From Nymphaea colorata (taxonomy: Eukaryota; Streptophyta; Magnoliopsida; Nymphaeales; Nymphaeaceae): a stretch of DNA of 31,161 nucleotides. The stretch is from the NCBI RefSeq assembly GCF_008831285.2, contig NW_022204711.1, positions 1 through 31,161 of the forward strand, read 5' to 3'. The notes below the pieces were generated by a model. The model was not told the origin of the DNA. It made no database searches and saw only the letters and a program-made list of their open reading frames with translations. Made by a program: the position numbers and the translations under genes. Below, piece after piece: positions 1-9,891 of this stretch; the first letter of the stretch is position 1; every line of letters begins with the position of its first letter.

Positions 1-2560
1 TTCCTATGAAACATGATCTGATTTTCAACAACATACATACATTATGTATGGATTTGCTGAAATTAAGTAAAATGAAATGAAATGATTCATAGTCTTGCAC
101 TAGGAAAATCAATAAAAATGGCCCATTTCCTAAAACCGATTTGAAAACATGTTCCAACCTGATTTTAAGGGAGGAATGTAATTTTTGACAAGAATCAGAT
201 ACATTATGTACATATATAACAATGTATACATATACGTACCTTACTTTTCAAAATGAAATTTTATCAAGGGACCGCATGACTCATGAATCATGATGATTCA
301 TGGCTGGGTTCTTTTATGTAGGAGATTGAAAACTTGTTTCAATCTTCCCTACTACCCTTGATTAATTAAATTGAAAGACATGAATCAAAATGACTGTGAA
401 TAGAAAGAAAATAAACAATACTCAAGCTTATTCGTCATCATTTCGCCATGCATGGTGGATCACATTCATAAAAACGTATCCATCCCTTATAGGCATTTTC
501 ATCATACGTGATGTAGCGAAATCACTCTCTCACCGTGGGATTCTCTCATAGTAGGGAGTTCAAAATGGTATTAAGTTGATTCCTTTGAAAGGGACGTGGT
601 CTTGGGGCCATTTCAAAATTTGATACTTGGGTTCATATTTAAGAAAACCGACATATGCATGCATTATGCATTAACATGTACATTGAAGCGTAGGTTTCCC
701 TTAGCTGAACATCATTCCCAGCCTTAAGCAAATGAAAATAAACCCTCCACGAATTGCTGGAATTAAAATAAATCAACAATAAGCTAAAGCAGAAGAGAAG
801 TGAGTTAAGATCACCTACCTTGCGGTCGGTCTTGATGTTTGTCATTTGTCTTCACTTGTTTTCTACTCAAGCAATCCTAGCAAGAATCCAACCGTGGATT
901 CAAGCTTAGCAAAGCTAGAATAGAAATAGCTTGCTTGCTGGAATTTGGAGTGGTAAAGAGGGCTTTCACCACGAAAATCCTAAGTAAGGTTCACTTAAGC
1001 ACCCTAACCTAGCAAAATCAATGGGGAGAATAGAAGAAAGTGAAGAAGAGAATGGGAGAAAAAGGGGAAGGGGGCTTGGACGAACCTCTTCTCTCTTCCT
1101 TGGCTTCTCCTCCTAGGTCCTTGGCTGCAACAATTTGATAGAATGCTCCAAAATTTCGTCTCCCCCTTGGTGGCCAAGGGGAGGTTTATATAGAGGAGGA
1201 GGTGGGTTCAACCACTTCTTAACTCACCTTGGGAACTTGCTTAAGACCTTAGGGACTTGTAAAATGAGTTAATAGACTTTAAAGGCTCTAATTGACCATT
1301 TCTCGGCCCATTTCCACGAGCTAGGTGGGCTGGGCTAGGTTTGGTCAACATGGGTTCAGACCTAGGCGACCATTTTGACCAAAATTTGGATGAAAATGCC
1401 CTTGCACAGGGTTTTGCCCTTATTTTGTACTATTTATTTATTTTTTTGTTTGAAATCGAGCTTATAAGGTTAAACCTAGTTACTAAGCTCCAAATGCCAT
1501 TGAATTATGATAATTAAATTTAAATTTAATAAAATTTAAAAATTTATCAAATTTGGTTCGAAAAGGGTATTTTCGTCCAAAACTTGATTGAAAATGGATT
1601 TCAACTGAATCAAACTTTCACTTGAGAAATTCAATTTAAATTTGGTATTTGATTCATGCATTTGACAAATTCAAATGTTTATTTGCCTTTCATAAACCAT
1701 TTTATGCTTTTTAATCTTAAATTGACCCCAGAAGGGCAAAATTGTCCAAATTGATCAATTTCGACCAATTGACCAAAGTCAAAGCTCATTTGCAAGTAGT
1801 TTGACTTTATTTGAAGTAATTTGATAAATTTGGGTCAAGAAAGCTCTTAATTGAGCTAAATTGTACTTTGACTGAGTTTAGTCAAAGTGGGTTTGGTTCG
1901 GTCAAAGTCTATTTTCGTCCATTAATTGGATCATGAGACATACTTACGTTTTGACTGTGTTGAGCCCATGGTGACCGAACCTAGCTGGAATTGGCACCAC
2001 ATTTAGTGCACTCGGGTCAAACCTACTTGGATTAAGTAGGTTAGGTGAGTTTGAACAGTCTAGTAATTGCTTCCTTGAAAATGATTTTTTTTTTAAGGAG
2101 GACCTCGTTAAAGAAGAGAGAGAGACATAAATGTCTCTTTTTCCTAGGTTTCTCCTTTATTTTTTCTTGAAAATGACTTTTCTTCAATTAATTTGAGAGA
2201 AATATTTATTTATTATTATTTTGACATGGAGGGGGCATGGCCCCTGGGGGGGCTCTTGACCACACGGGCTAGGTGGGGCCCACACGTGGGTCCCACGTAG
2301 CATTTTAGACTGAATTAGATCCAATTCTTGGATCTAAGTCAAATTTGCATTTTGCAATTGGATTTGGATTCAAATGACATTTGCAATTGAATTTGGACTC
2401 GTAATCCTGCATTGGGATTCGTGTATCGGGTTAAATTCACGATTTGAATCTAATTGTTCTTTAGATTCGAAATTGGCTTTGAAATTGCAAATTTTCACAA
2501 TTCTTTTGTGAAATTTTCACATTGCTTCAATTTTGATGTGAAAAAATTTGGGTGTTAACA
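1..2560 (-). repeat. 3' LTR, partial (left edge outside window)
   Basis: Aligns along its length with 13249-15138. In element orientation it starts TGTTAACACC at 2560, next to a polypurine tract. It keeps a block (about 666-1376) absent from the other LTR, which carries the TATA box. By hand comparison the two LTRs differ by only about 1 percent in substitutions, but by many single-base indels in homopolymers, where this copy is nearly always the shorter. The U5 end lies beyond the left edge. Confidence 0.93.
1185..1192 (-). promoter_or_regulatory. TATA box of the 3' LTR
   Basis: TATATAAA on the minus strand, followed by a pyrimidine- and purine-rich stretch. It is the best TATA match seen in the LTR. 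Transcription would be expected to start about 25-32 bases downstream, near 1155, making U3 about 1.4 kb. The start site is inferred. The block containing this box is missing from the 5' LTR. Confidence 0.6.
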
Positions 2561-2564
2561 GATG

Positions 2565-2573
2565 CCCCTCTTT
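2565..2573 (-). other. Polypurine tract (plus-strand primer)
   Basis: AAAGAGGGG on the minus strand, four bases from the start of the 3' LTR. This is the expected place for the RNase H-resistant primer that starts plus-strand DNA synthesis. The call rests on position and composition. Confidence 0.7.
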
Positions 2574-2610
2574 GCTGTTAAGCAAATTGAATAATTTGCT
2601 TAATAGCAAA
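2571..2610. repeat. Hairpin next to the polypurine tract
   Basis: Two 18-base arms (2571-2588 and 2593-2610) pair with 17 of 18 matches around the loop GAAT. The single mismatch could be a G-U pair on one strand. The stem overlaps the upstream end of the polypurine tract in element orientation. Confidence 0.75.
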
Positions 2611-3624
2611 GATTCACGCACCAAATTTTTGCAAATCGTTTGGAAAATCCATTTTTCAAATGATGTTAACCATCCTCGCTCGAGGGGAAATGCTAGGGAT
2701 AGACCTGAAATAAGAAGATTTTTCTCCATCTCATTGGAGACTTTGTAGAGGAATTAATGTTGGTTGAAAAATTTTGTAATTGTGAAAGTTTTTGCATTTG
2801 ATGCTTGGAGAAATTTGCCCTCGATGCCTTCTAAACCATTGGCAAGTGCTTTTTCTTTCCTTTTACTTAGTTTTTCACATACTCGCTTTTGCTTTTGAAT
2901 TTTGATTTTCTTTTTGAGCCACCCTTCACTCTTGAGAGAAATTCCTCACCACCCCAAAAGCTACTACGGAGTTCCACTGCTTTGGCGGTTTTGTGTAGTT
3001 TGTTTGTGTAATATCAAGTCTATCGGGCTTTCTTCTGAACCCTTGTAACAAGCTTTGGGCCGGTAACTCCTAGACCAGTTGGCCTCAGGGTATCAAATGT
3101 AAAACACTCCCTGGGCTTACTTGCTCGAATTCAGAAGGCTTTAGGAGACTTAATATAAGCAAAATGTTCATGGATTGCTTTTTAGCTTCACAGCGTAAGC
3201 ATAGGTCATATGCCCACCCGCGCCTGCTGAGCTTTGAACCAGAGGAACAACTACACTCACCCCGAGCTCATTGCTCAACTCATTTCGCTTGATAGCTTTT
3301 TCTAGCATGTTGCCAAGGTCTTTTAGGTGACAAGACTTTTTCTTATGGCATCTCATGCTAGACCTTTACAAATGCCGATTGTCGGGACCAACATTAATTA
3401 CTATACATTAGTCCCTCAATGTCTGTGAAATTTCTTGCCTATTTCAAGACGATGCTCTTGCAATTGTCCTCAAGACATGGGTTGAGTTTGAAAATTTTGA
3501 TGCATTTTTGAAACTTTTCCCTAAGGGATACCATGCCCCTTAGTTGGTTTGAAAATTGTTACAAACGTGCTTATCAAAGCACAACTATTTTGATTTTTTT
3601 TTTTTTTTTTTTTGAATTGCAAAT
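2611..3624 (-). other. 3' untranslated region of the retrotransposon
   Basis: About 1 kb between the integrase stop and the polypurine tract. I see no convincing coding sequence: the short ORFs here match no known motif. A run of 20 T (poly-A in element orientation) lies at 3594-3613, about a dozen bases beyond the pol stop codon. Confidence 0.6.
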
Positions 3625-4800
3625 TCAAGTATAGAATTTTTTGAGACGCAAAGCATTAATTGGATCGAGGATTTCAACCCCATCGGCATCAATCAGTCGA
3701 TAAGAATTGTGAGGTAGAACCTCTTTGACAACATATGGTCCTTCCCAGTTCGGCGCCCATTTTCCTTTGGGTCTACTCCTGAGTGGAACTATGGATCTTA
3801 AAACAAGATCATTTACCTGAAATTTTCTTTCAATGACTGATTTGGCATAATGTCGGGCGACTCTCTTACGATAGACTTCGGCATGCTCTGCCGCTTGTAG
3901 TCTTTTCTCGTCTAAGAGGTCTAATTGAGCAAGTCTCTTTTTTTGATATTTGCTAATTGGGAGTTCAATGAGAGCAGCAAATTTCATTGCTGGTTTTTGG
4001 ACATGTAATGGAAGGACAATTTCCGTTCCATATACTAATTCTGCTGGTGTAGCATTGGTGGGTGTCCGAATTGTGGTTCGATACGCCCAAAGTGCATTGT
4101 GCATTTTCTCGTGCCAATCTCGGCCTGTTTCAACTGTCCTTTCTAAGACACTAATCAAAATCTTGTTGGTTGCTTCTGCCTGACCATTACCTTGAGGGTA
4201 ATATGGGGCAGAAAAGTGATGTTGTATTTTGTGTTTGTGACAAAGATTGCGCATTTTCTCATTTTTGAAATGAGTACCGTTATCAGAAACGATATCATGC
4301 GGGATGCCAAATCTACACAAAAGATTTTTATGAATGAAGGACACTACGTGTTGTCCTTCGACTGTTTTTAAAGTGATCGCTTCCACCCATTTGGTGAAGT
4401 AATCTGTAGCTGCAAGAAAATACCTGTGTCCATTTGAGGCAGGTGGATTGATTGGACCGACTACGTCGAAGGCCCACATGGAGAATGGCCATGGTGAACT
4501 GACCGAATGAAGGTACGCTGCTGGAGCATGAATTGATGGTGCTTGCAACTGACATTTGATGCATTTCTTGACAAATTGGTGACAGTCTCTTTGCATTGTG
4601 GGCCAATAGTACCCTGCTCTGACTATTTGCTTGACGAGGGTCTAATACCCTACATGTCCCCCACAAATTCCTTCATGGGCTTCTTGAATGACTTCTAGTG
4701 CCTCATTTGCATCGAGACATCTAGCATATTCTGTGTTGAATCCTCTTCTGTATAGGATGTCGGCTAGAATGAAATATCTTGAAGACATGTGTCTCAAAAC
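3625..4800 (-). pseudogene. Integrase domain of pol, one in-frame stop
   Basis: Integrase inserts the cDNA into host DNA. The zinc-binding module is visible as H-H in EAHEGICGGH (about 4677-4648) and C-C in KKCIKCQ (about 4555). A TAG at 4642-4644 splits the module. Downstream is an open frame of 323 residues. The catalytic triad is complete: D in WAFDVVGP, D in SDNGTHF, E in GNGQAEATNK. A GPY/F-like C-terminal segment (WEGPYVVKEV) follows, and the protein ends LRLKKFYT. I see no chromodomain, in line with a Tat/Athila-type rather than a chromovirus affiliation. Apart from the stop this is the best preserved part of pol. Confidence 0.92.
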
Positions 4801-4989
4801 TCTTTGCTCTTTTCGAGACATTTCTGGTGGAAGTGTTCCAGTTTGGAGAAAATCCTTGATGTTCTGATACCATGGTGTTTCTCTACTTTCTGCTTGCAAC
4901 ACCTGTTCTGGTATGACAAAAGATGGTTGTTCGAGTCTTCCAACTTCAAAAGATCTGATAGATTCTCCAGGTTTGAAGGCAATGGTAGA

Positions 4990-5366
4990 GCCTAAACTGG
5001 CTAAACCGTCTGCTATTGGGTTAAATTCTCTTTTGACATGTAAGAGTTGACATTCCTCGAACTGTCTTAAGAGGGAAGTTGCTAACTCTTGATATGGGAT
5101 CAATTTTTGATCTTTGACTTGCCAATCTCCATTGACCTTGACCTGACTGACAGCTAAGAGAGAATCTCCAAAAGTACGAACTCTCTGCACTTTAAATTTG
5201 AGCAACATTTTGAGTCCTTGGATTAGGGCCTCGTACTCTGCCATATTATGCGTGCAGGAAAAATTCAATTTGAGAGAGTAAGGAATCATTTCCTTTCTGG
5301 TGTAATGAAAAGTATCCCAATGCCTGCCCCAGCTGTGCTCTTAGATCCATCAAAGTACATCTCCCA
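4990..5366 (-). pseudogene. Second, archaeal-type RNase H of pol, one frameshift
   Basis: This domain follows the usual gypsy RNase H, an arrangement known from Tat-group elements. The start WEMYFDGSKS gives the first catalytic Asp. After a frameshift at about 5286-5292 the frame continues with NMAEYEAL (Glu), TFGDSLL (Asp) and PIADGLASLG (Asp), so all four acidic residues expected of an active RNase H can be seen. The break lies in an A-run, and the upstream stop overlaps an ATG. Active RNase H degrades the RNA template and frees the polypurine primer, so this domain is probably the working one. Confidence 0.88.
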
Positions 5367-5440
5367 AATCGGCTCTGGTTCAGTTGTCAGGATTTGCTCA
5401 TCTGGAAAATCATCATTTGTTTTAATTTCTTCATATAGAG

Positions 5441-7025
5441 GAAAATCTGCCAATTGGTCTGCAATGGCTTGCCCCTTGATTGATTTTTGTGACACATATT
5501 CCAAATCATATTGCATCAGCAAAACCTGCCACTTTGCTATCCTTCCATTCAGAAATGGCTGTTCGAGGATATATTTGAGTGGATTAAGTTTGGATAAAAT
5601 TTTAACTTCACAAGCCAATAGATAATGTCTTAATTTTTGACACATCCACACCAAGGCTAAGCAAGTTTTTTCCATGTGCGAGTAGTTCTTTTCATACAGC
5701 ACAAATGTCTTACTGATGTAATAAATGGCATGTTCTATTCGGCATCCTTCTTCATATTGAGCCAGAAATCCACCACAGGCTGAATCGTTAACTGTGATGT
5801 AAAGGAGTAGAGGTTCCCCTAAAATTGGAGGTTTTAAAATTGGTGGGCAAAGAAGATACTTCTTGATCTTTTCGAATGAGGCTTGACATTCATGCCCCCA
5901 TTCAAATTTGACTCCTTTCCGCAGTAAATGGTTGAAGGGTTCGCACCTCATGGCGAGATTAGATATAAACCTTCTGATTGACTGAATTCTGCCTTGCAAG
6001 CTGCGTAGCTCCTTAAGATTTGTTGGGGGTGACATTTTGATGATCGCCTTTGCTTTGGAAGGATCCATCTCGATTCCCTTTTTGCTGACCATAAATCCCA
6101 AAAGCTTACCGGATTCCACACCAAATACACATTTTTGCGGATTCAATCTAAGTTTGTATTGTAAGAGTCTATCAAAAACTTGAGAGAGAATGTTGATGTG
6201 ATTCTCCCTTGTTTTTTACTTAATTAGTAGATCATCTACATATGCATCCATGATTTGATGCATTTGGTCATGAAAAATAGCTGCCATAGCCCTTTGATAT
6301 GTTGCTCCAGTGTTCTTCAAACCAAATGGCATTACTGTATAGCAGAAGGTACCCCATGGAGTTGTAAATGATGTTTTGGCTTGATCTTGAGCTGCCAACT
6401 TAATTTGGTTATAACCAAAATATCCATCCATAAAGGAGAACATAGCGTGACCTGCGGTACTGTCTACCAACAAGTCAATGTTTGGAAGTGGGTAGTCATC
6501 CTTTGGTGTAGTCTTATTCAAATCTCTGAAATCGATGCAGAGCCGAATTTTGCCATTTTTCTTTGGGACTACCACAATGTTTGCTAACCATTCAGGATAG
6601 TCGATTGTTCGGATGAACCCTGCCTTTAGTAGGTCTTCCAGGCCTTCCTTAACTTGCCCCTCAAGACGAGGGTCTAGTTTCCTCAACTTTTATTTGATTG
6701 GCTTGCATTCTGGTTTAATGGTAGTCGATGCTCGACTAATTTTGTATCAAGTCCTGGCATGTCCTCATAAGTCCACGCAAAGGCTTCTTGATGCTTTTTG
6801 AGGAAGTCTATCAACTCTTTTCTTTCTTCTGCTGAGAGACTTGTTCCAATTTGCAAAATCTTTGGACTCTCTTCCGTGTCAATGTTAATTTCCTCAATCG
6901 GATCATTAATCAGAGGTGACGGTTGATCTTGCTTTCTCATTTGGATGAACTCTGGACATTCGGCCTCAGTGAGTTCTGGATTTATCTCCTTAAAAGCTTT
7001 TGATGTTTGATCCTCAAATGCCATC
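5441..7025 (-). pseudogene. Reverse transcriptase plus degenerate gypsy RNase H
   Basis: From 7025 the frame reads toward RT (AWTYEDMPGL, HRLPL), then breaks at about 6706 (single-base loss) and at a TAA at 6690-6692. RT continues KLDPRLEGQVKEGL..., VVVPKKNGKIRLCIDFRDLNK, FMDGYFGYNQIKL (first Asp), PFGLKNTGATYQRAM and YVDDLLIK (catalytic YVDD at 6231-6242). A second TAA follows directly at 6216-6218, after which the frame continues RLNPQKCVFG. The first RNase H (about 5441-5825) keeps the fold motifs SHMEKTCLALVW and QKSIKGQAIAD. Its first and third acidic positions look altered (YITVNDS, SKLNPLKY), as expected for the non-catalytic tether domain in dual-RNase-H elements. Confidence 0.93.
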
Positions 7026-7182
7026 CTAAAGATTGTAAAGAAGTTAGATGAAATTTGAGACATTGTATATGGAAGTAATTTGCAATTGTCATTGTATTTT
7101 TGAAGGTATTACAAAATGAAGACACTTGGTCTATTTGAGTACAATGACGACAAAATGATAAAATGATGGCGGATTTGTTGAT
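7022..7182 (-). other. Spacer or possible intron between protease and RT
   Basis: Ogre elements are known to carry an intron between protease and RT-RH. Here a pyrimidine-rich stretch, a CTAAC branch-like motif (7043-7047) and TTTAG (AG ending at 7026) precede an ATG at 7022-7024, resembling a 3' splice site. I cannot choose a convincing 5' splice site, so this is a suggestion only. Confidence 0.35.
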
Positions 7183-7587
7183 TCAAATTGATGGTGAACA
7201 TCCGCCTATGGTATTGCTCTTGACGAAAGGTACTGGCTTGAATTCTTCCTCAACATCCACTTTTTCATAGCTTTGGCACCCCAAGGCTTGGGTGCCTTGT
7301 TGTCCTGTCAAGGTAACTGGTTCCAAGATTCCATTTTCATGTTTGCCAAGGCCAGTAAATGGCTGGTAGCCATGGCGTATGAGTAAATCCAATCCTTTCT
7401 CATTCTGGCAGAATTTCTTGAACAACGGATGACTTTTGTAACTTGTTTCAAGTTTGGTACCCTTTTTCACCCATACCTGTTTCTTTGGTTTCTGAATGGC
7501 CAATCTGCTAAGACTTTGAGATATTTCTTTCTCTTTGCAGACTCGAATACTGGGTACCTCAATTGTATATGTTGGTACCGGAATCAT
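7183..7587 (-). pseudogene. Protease C-terminal extension with G-patch-like motif
   Basis: Open frame directly after the protease, joined to it by a one-base frame change where TGA and ATG overlap (7584-7587). Residues about 65-104 read GLDLLIRHGYQPFTGLGKHE, then NGILEPV...QALG. This follows the G-patch pattern: hydrophobic residues, G-Y, G-x-GLGK-like, then G-I-x-x-P. G-patches are glycine-rich RNA-binding segments, known at the end of the protease of betaretroviruses and seen in some plant retroelement polyproteins. The first glycine of the usual GxGLG core is absent, so I call it G-patch-like. The frame ends in a TGA just before the spacer. Confidence 0.6.
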
Positions 7588-8444
7588 TGGGTGTACAACC
7601 GACTTTCCCTATCCTCTGCATAGATGGTTATAGAATTCTCGTTGTGAGTCCATTTGACACACTGATATAGAGTGGAGGGAACTGCATTGGTAGCATGGAT
7701 CCATGGCCTGCCAAGCAACAAGTTGAAGGAGGGTTCTATATCCACCACATGAAATAAAACCCGATGGTACGTCTCAGAAATATTCAAATCCAGACATATG
7801 CATCCTAGGCATGGTTGTCCTGTCCCGTCATATCCATGGATGAAAATTGTGGATGGAGTATAGTCGGCCTGTCTTATGCCCAACTCACGAGCTGTTTGTT
7901 GTGGACAGATGTTCAGGCTTGCTCCACCATCAATTAAAACGTGGGAGACTCTGGTACCCCTTGTCTCTATCACTATGTGCAAGGCGTCATTGTGCGATGC
8001 ACCTCCAGTTGGTAGATCTTTATCAGAGAATATCATCGGACTATTTTCACATAGTTCAAAAGCCCATTCATTCCCCCTGTTAGGGCTAAACCCTCCCTTC
8101 TTGACTTCAGGTAAGGGGTCCAATTCATTGAAAATGGATTCCAATGGTTCAGGGTCGCACACTTGTGACTTCTGATCAATCTCTGTCAGATGGTCTTGTT
8201 TAACCAGTCTGGTTTGTGCATTGATGGATCCTTTATCATGTTTGAAAAGCAATCCAAAGAAATCCAGGGACGTTGTATCCCTTTTGTTTGTCACCATAAT
8301 TTGACGACCTGTTGAAAATCTGACCATCGAAACTATTCCTTTGCCATGTTTAGGAAAAGGATTCTTGGAAATATCTGGCTGTTCACTGACCTCTTTGATT
8401 ATTTCTTTGTCAACTGCATCTTGCACAATATTTTTAAGTACAAG
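7584..8444 (-). pseudogene. Aspartic protease region of gag-pol
   Basis: The catalytic core is HVLIDGGASLNICP (Asp at residue 195 of this frame), followed by the flap-like region TIFIHGYDGTGQP and the second core element FNLLLGRPWIH. Ty3/gypsy proteases cleave the gag-pol polyprotein. DGGAS in place of the commoner D-S/T-G is close to the DNGSS form I associate with the Tat group; the catalytic Asp is kept. The region is in one open frame with the zinc-finger end of gag upstream and shows no stop of its own. Confidence 0.85.
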
Positions 8445-9708
8445 GCAGTCTTCTGTATCATGTCCTGGAGCGCGATGAAATTTGCAGAATTGCTCTTTGT
8501 TTTTCCCCATCATTGGTGGGGGTTGGAGACTTTTGGGAGAAACAGAGTACCTCTTTCGATTAGCATATGCATGACCTCTTCATAACTTTGTTGTAATGGG
8601 GTGAATTTTCTATCGTACCCCCATCCAGGATGTTTGTTTTTTGTGCCACTACTACTGCCACTAGCTCTGTCCATTACCCCTTTATTCTTGGGATATTCGA
8701 ACTTTTCTTTCTTGAAAGCTGCAGCGTTGGCCACGATGTTGGCTGGAGCATTCTGACTTCTGCTATTCTTCTTTGTATCTTCCCTTACTTTTACCGGGAT
8801 GACAGCATCAAAAGCTCCATTCTCAATTCCTGCTTCAATGCATTATGCCCTCTCAGTGAGATCGATAAAAGACTTGATTGGAGCATTGGAAATGAGGCTC
8901 CTTAATGGTTGTGTCAAATTGTTTACGATCAATCCCAGTGCATGGGATTGAGAGATTAGGTCTCTCATCTTGTTGCAAGAAGACCTCCACCTCTGAATAA
9001 AATCTCTCACCTTTTCACCTAGCCTCTGTTTTAGATAGCATAATGTGGTGATCGTTGGTGCAGTTTCAACGTTTTGAATGAACCTTTCGATGAAAAGGTT
9101 GATTAACATGTCAAAATTTTTCAATTCCACTGGGTTGATGTGTTCCCGATACCATTGTGCTGCAATTCCTTCTAGGCTTCTAGGGAAACATCGAAAGAGG
9201 GCCCTATGATTGTGGCGGAATTTGTAGCATTCAGCAAAGAACATGGCCAAATGTGCCTTTGGGTCTCCATGGCCATCAAATTTGATAAATTTCTTGGGTA
9301 AGTTTTTTATGTGTTTGTCATTTTCGAAGCTTTCGTAGAAATCTTCGCAAGTGAAATTCCTCTTGTTCTTCCCTTTAAGTTGTACTGCATTTAACTTCTT
9401 TTCAACTTCCTGGATTTTTGTTTTCCAGGATTCTCCCTTCTTCTTTTTCTTGGGAGTTTTCGGTTCTTCCTCACTACTAGATTCTGTTGTAGCGTCTTCA
9501 GAAGAGTCTGAATTGTTTGATGAGTACTTTCTTGTTCATTGAACATGATCATGTATTTTCGGAATCTTCTATATTCCTCAAATTCTGGGTCATTTATTTC
9601 CAGCTTGGGAGGTGTTTCTGAGGAGGATTCTTCTCCCCTGTCTCCTATAAAAGGTTGATCAAGCTCCATTTCACTCCTTCTCCTGCTTTGGCTTCTGGTT
9701 TCAACCAT
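8445..9708 (-). pseudogene. gag (capsid and nucleocapsid region), two frameshifts and one stop
   Basis: Gag packages element RNA into virus-like particles. The start MVETRSQSRRRSEMELD (9708) resembles usual plant gypsy gag starts; the 39 codons upstream look non-coding. An acidic-lysine linker, then the capsid core (WYREHINPVELKNFDMLINL, FIERFIQN, TLCYLKQRLGEKVRDFIQRW, ending SFIDLTERA) can be followed. Breaks: a one-base loss near 9520-9540, TAA at 8843-8845, and a one-base loss near 8515-8523 in a C-run. The frame beyond gives a Cys/His motif CKFHRAPGHDTEDC (8486-8445), a zinc-binding-like element common at this place in Tat-group gag. Confidence 0.88.
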
Positions 9709-9891
9709 AAAGCGGATGTTCACCTTGCAAGAAGAAAAATTGAAAATGTTAGGATGTGAATTGATGATAGAGGACAAATTTTGATTACATATTAAAAGAA
9801 AGATGTGAATGACAAAACTTGACAAAGTTTAACATAACTTGACAAAACTTGACAAATTTTGGCTTAATGACAATGAACTAGACATGACAAT
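9709..9891 (-). other. Spacer between ORF1 and gag
   Basis: About 180 bases without a convincing frame. It holds three close copies of a short ACTTGACAAA-type motif (about 9810-9860). No splice signal or known element was recognised. Confidence 0.5.

Noticed and set aside
666-1376. Insertion into the left LTR instead of deletion from the right
   Set aside because: The block holds the TATA box expected of an LTR, has no insertion ends or target duplication, and the right junction carries filler typical of a deletion.
2517-2748. Overlapping ORFs on both strands with similar peptides (LLLSKL.NLLNSK)
   Set aside because: Both result from the hairpin at 2571-2610 and not from a gene.
8510-8523. 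Programmed frameshift between gag and pol
   Set aside because: The same kind of one-base change occurs five times, also inside RT and RNase H, and the shift here falls before the gag zinc motif; no slippery heptamer plus pseudoknot was recognised.
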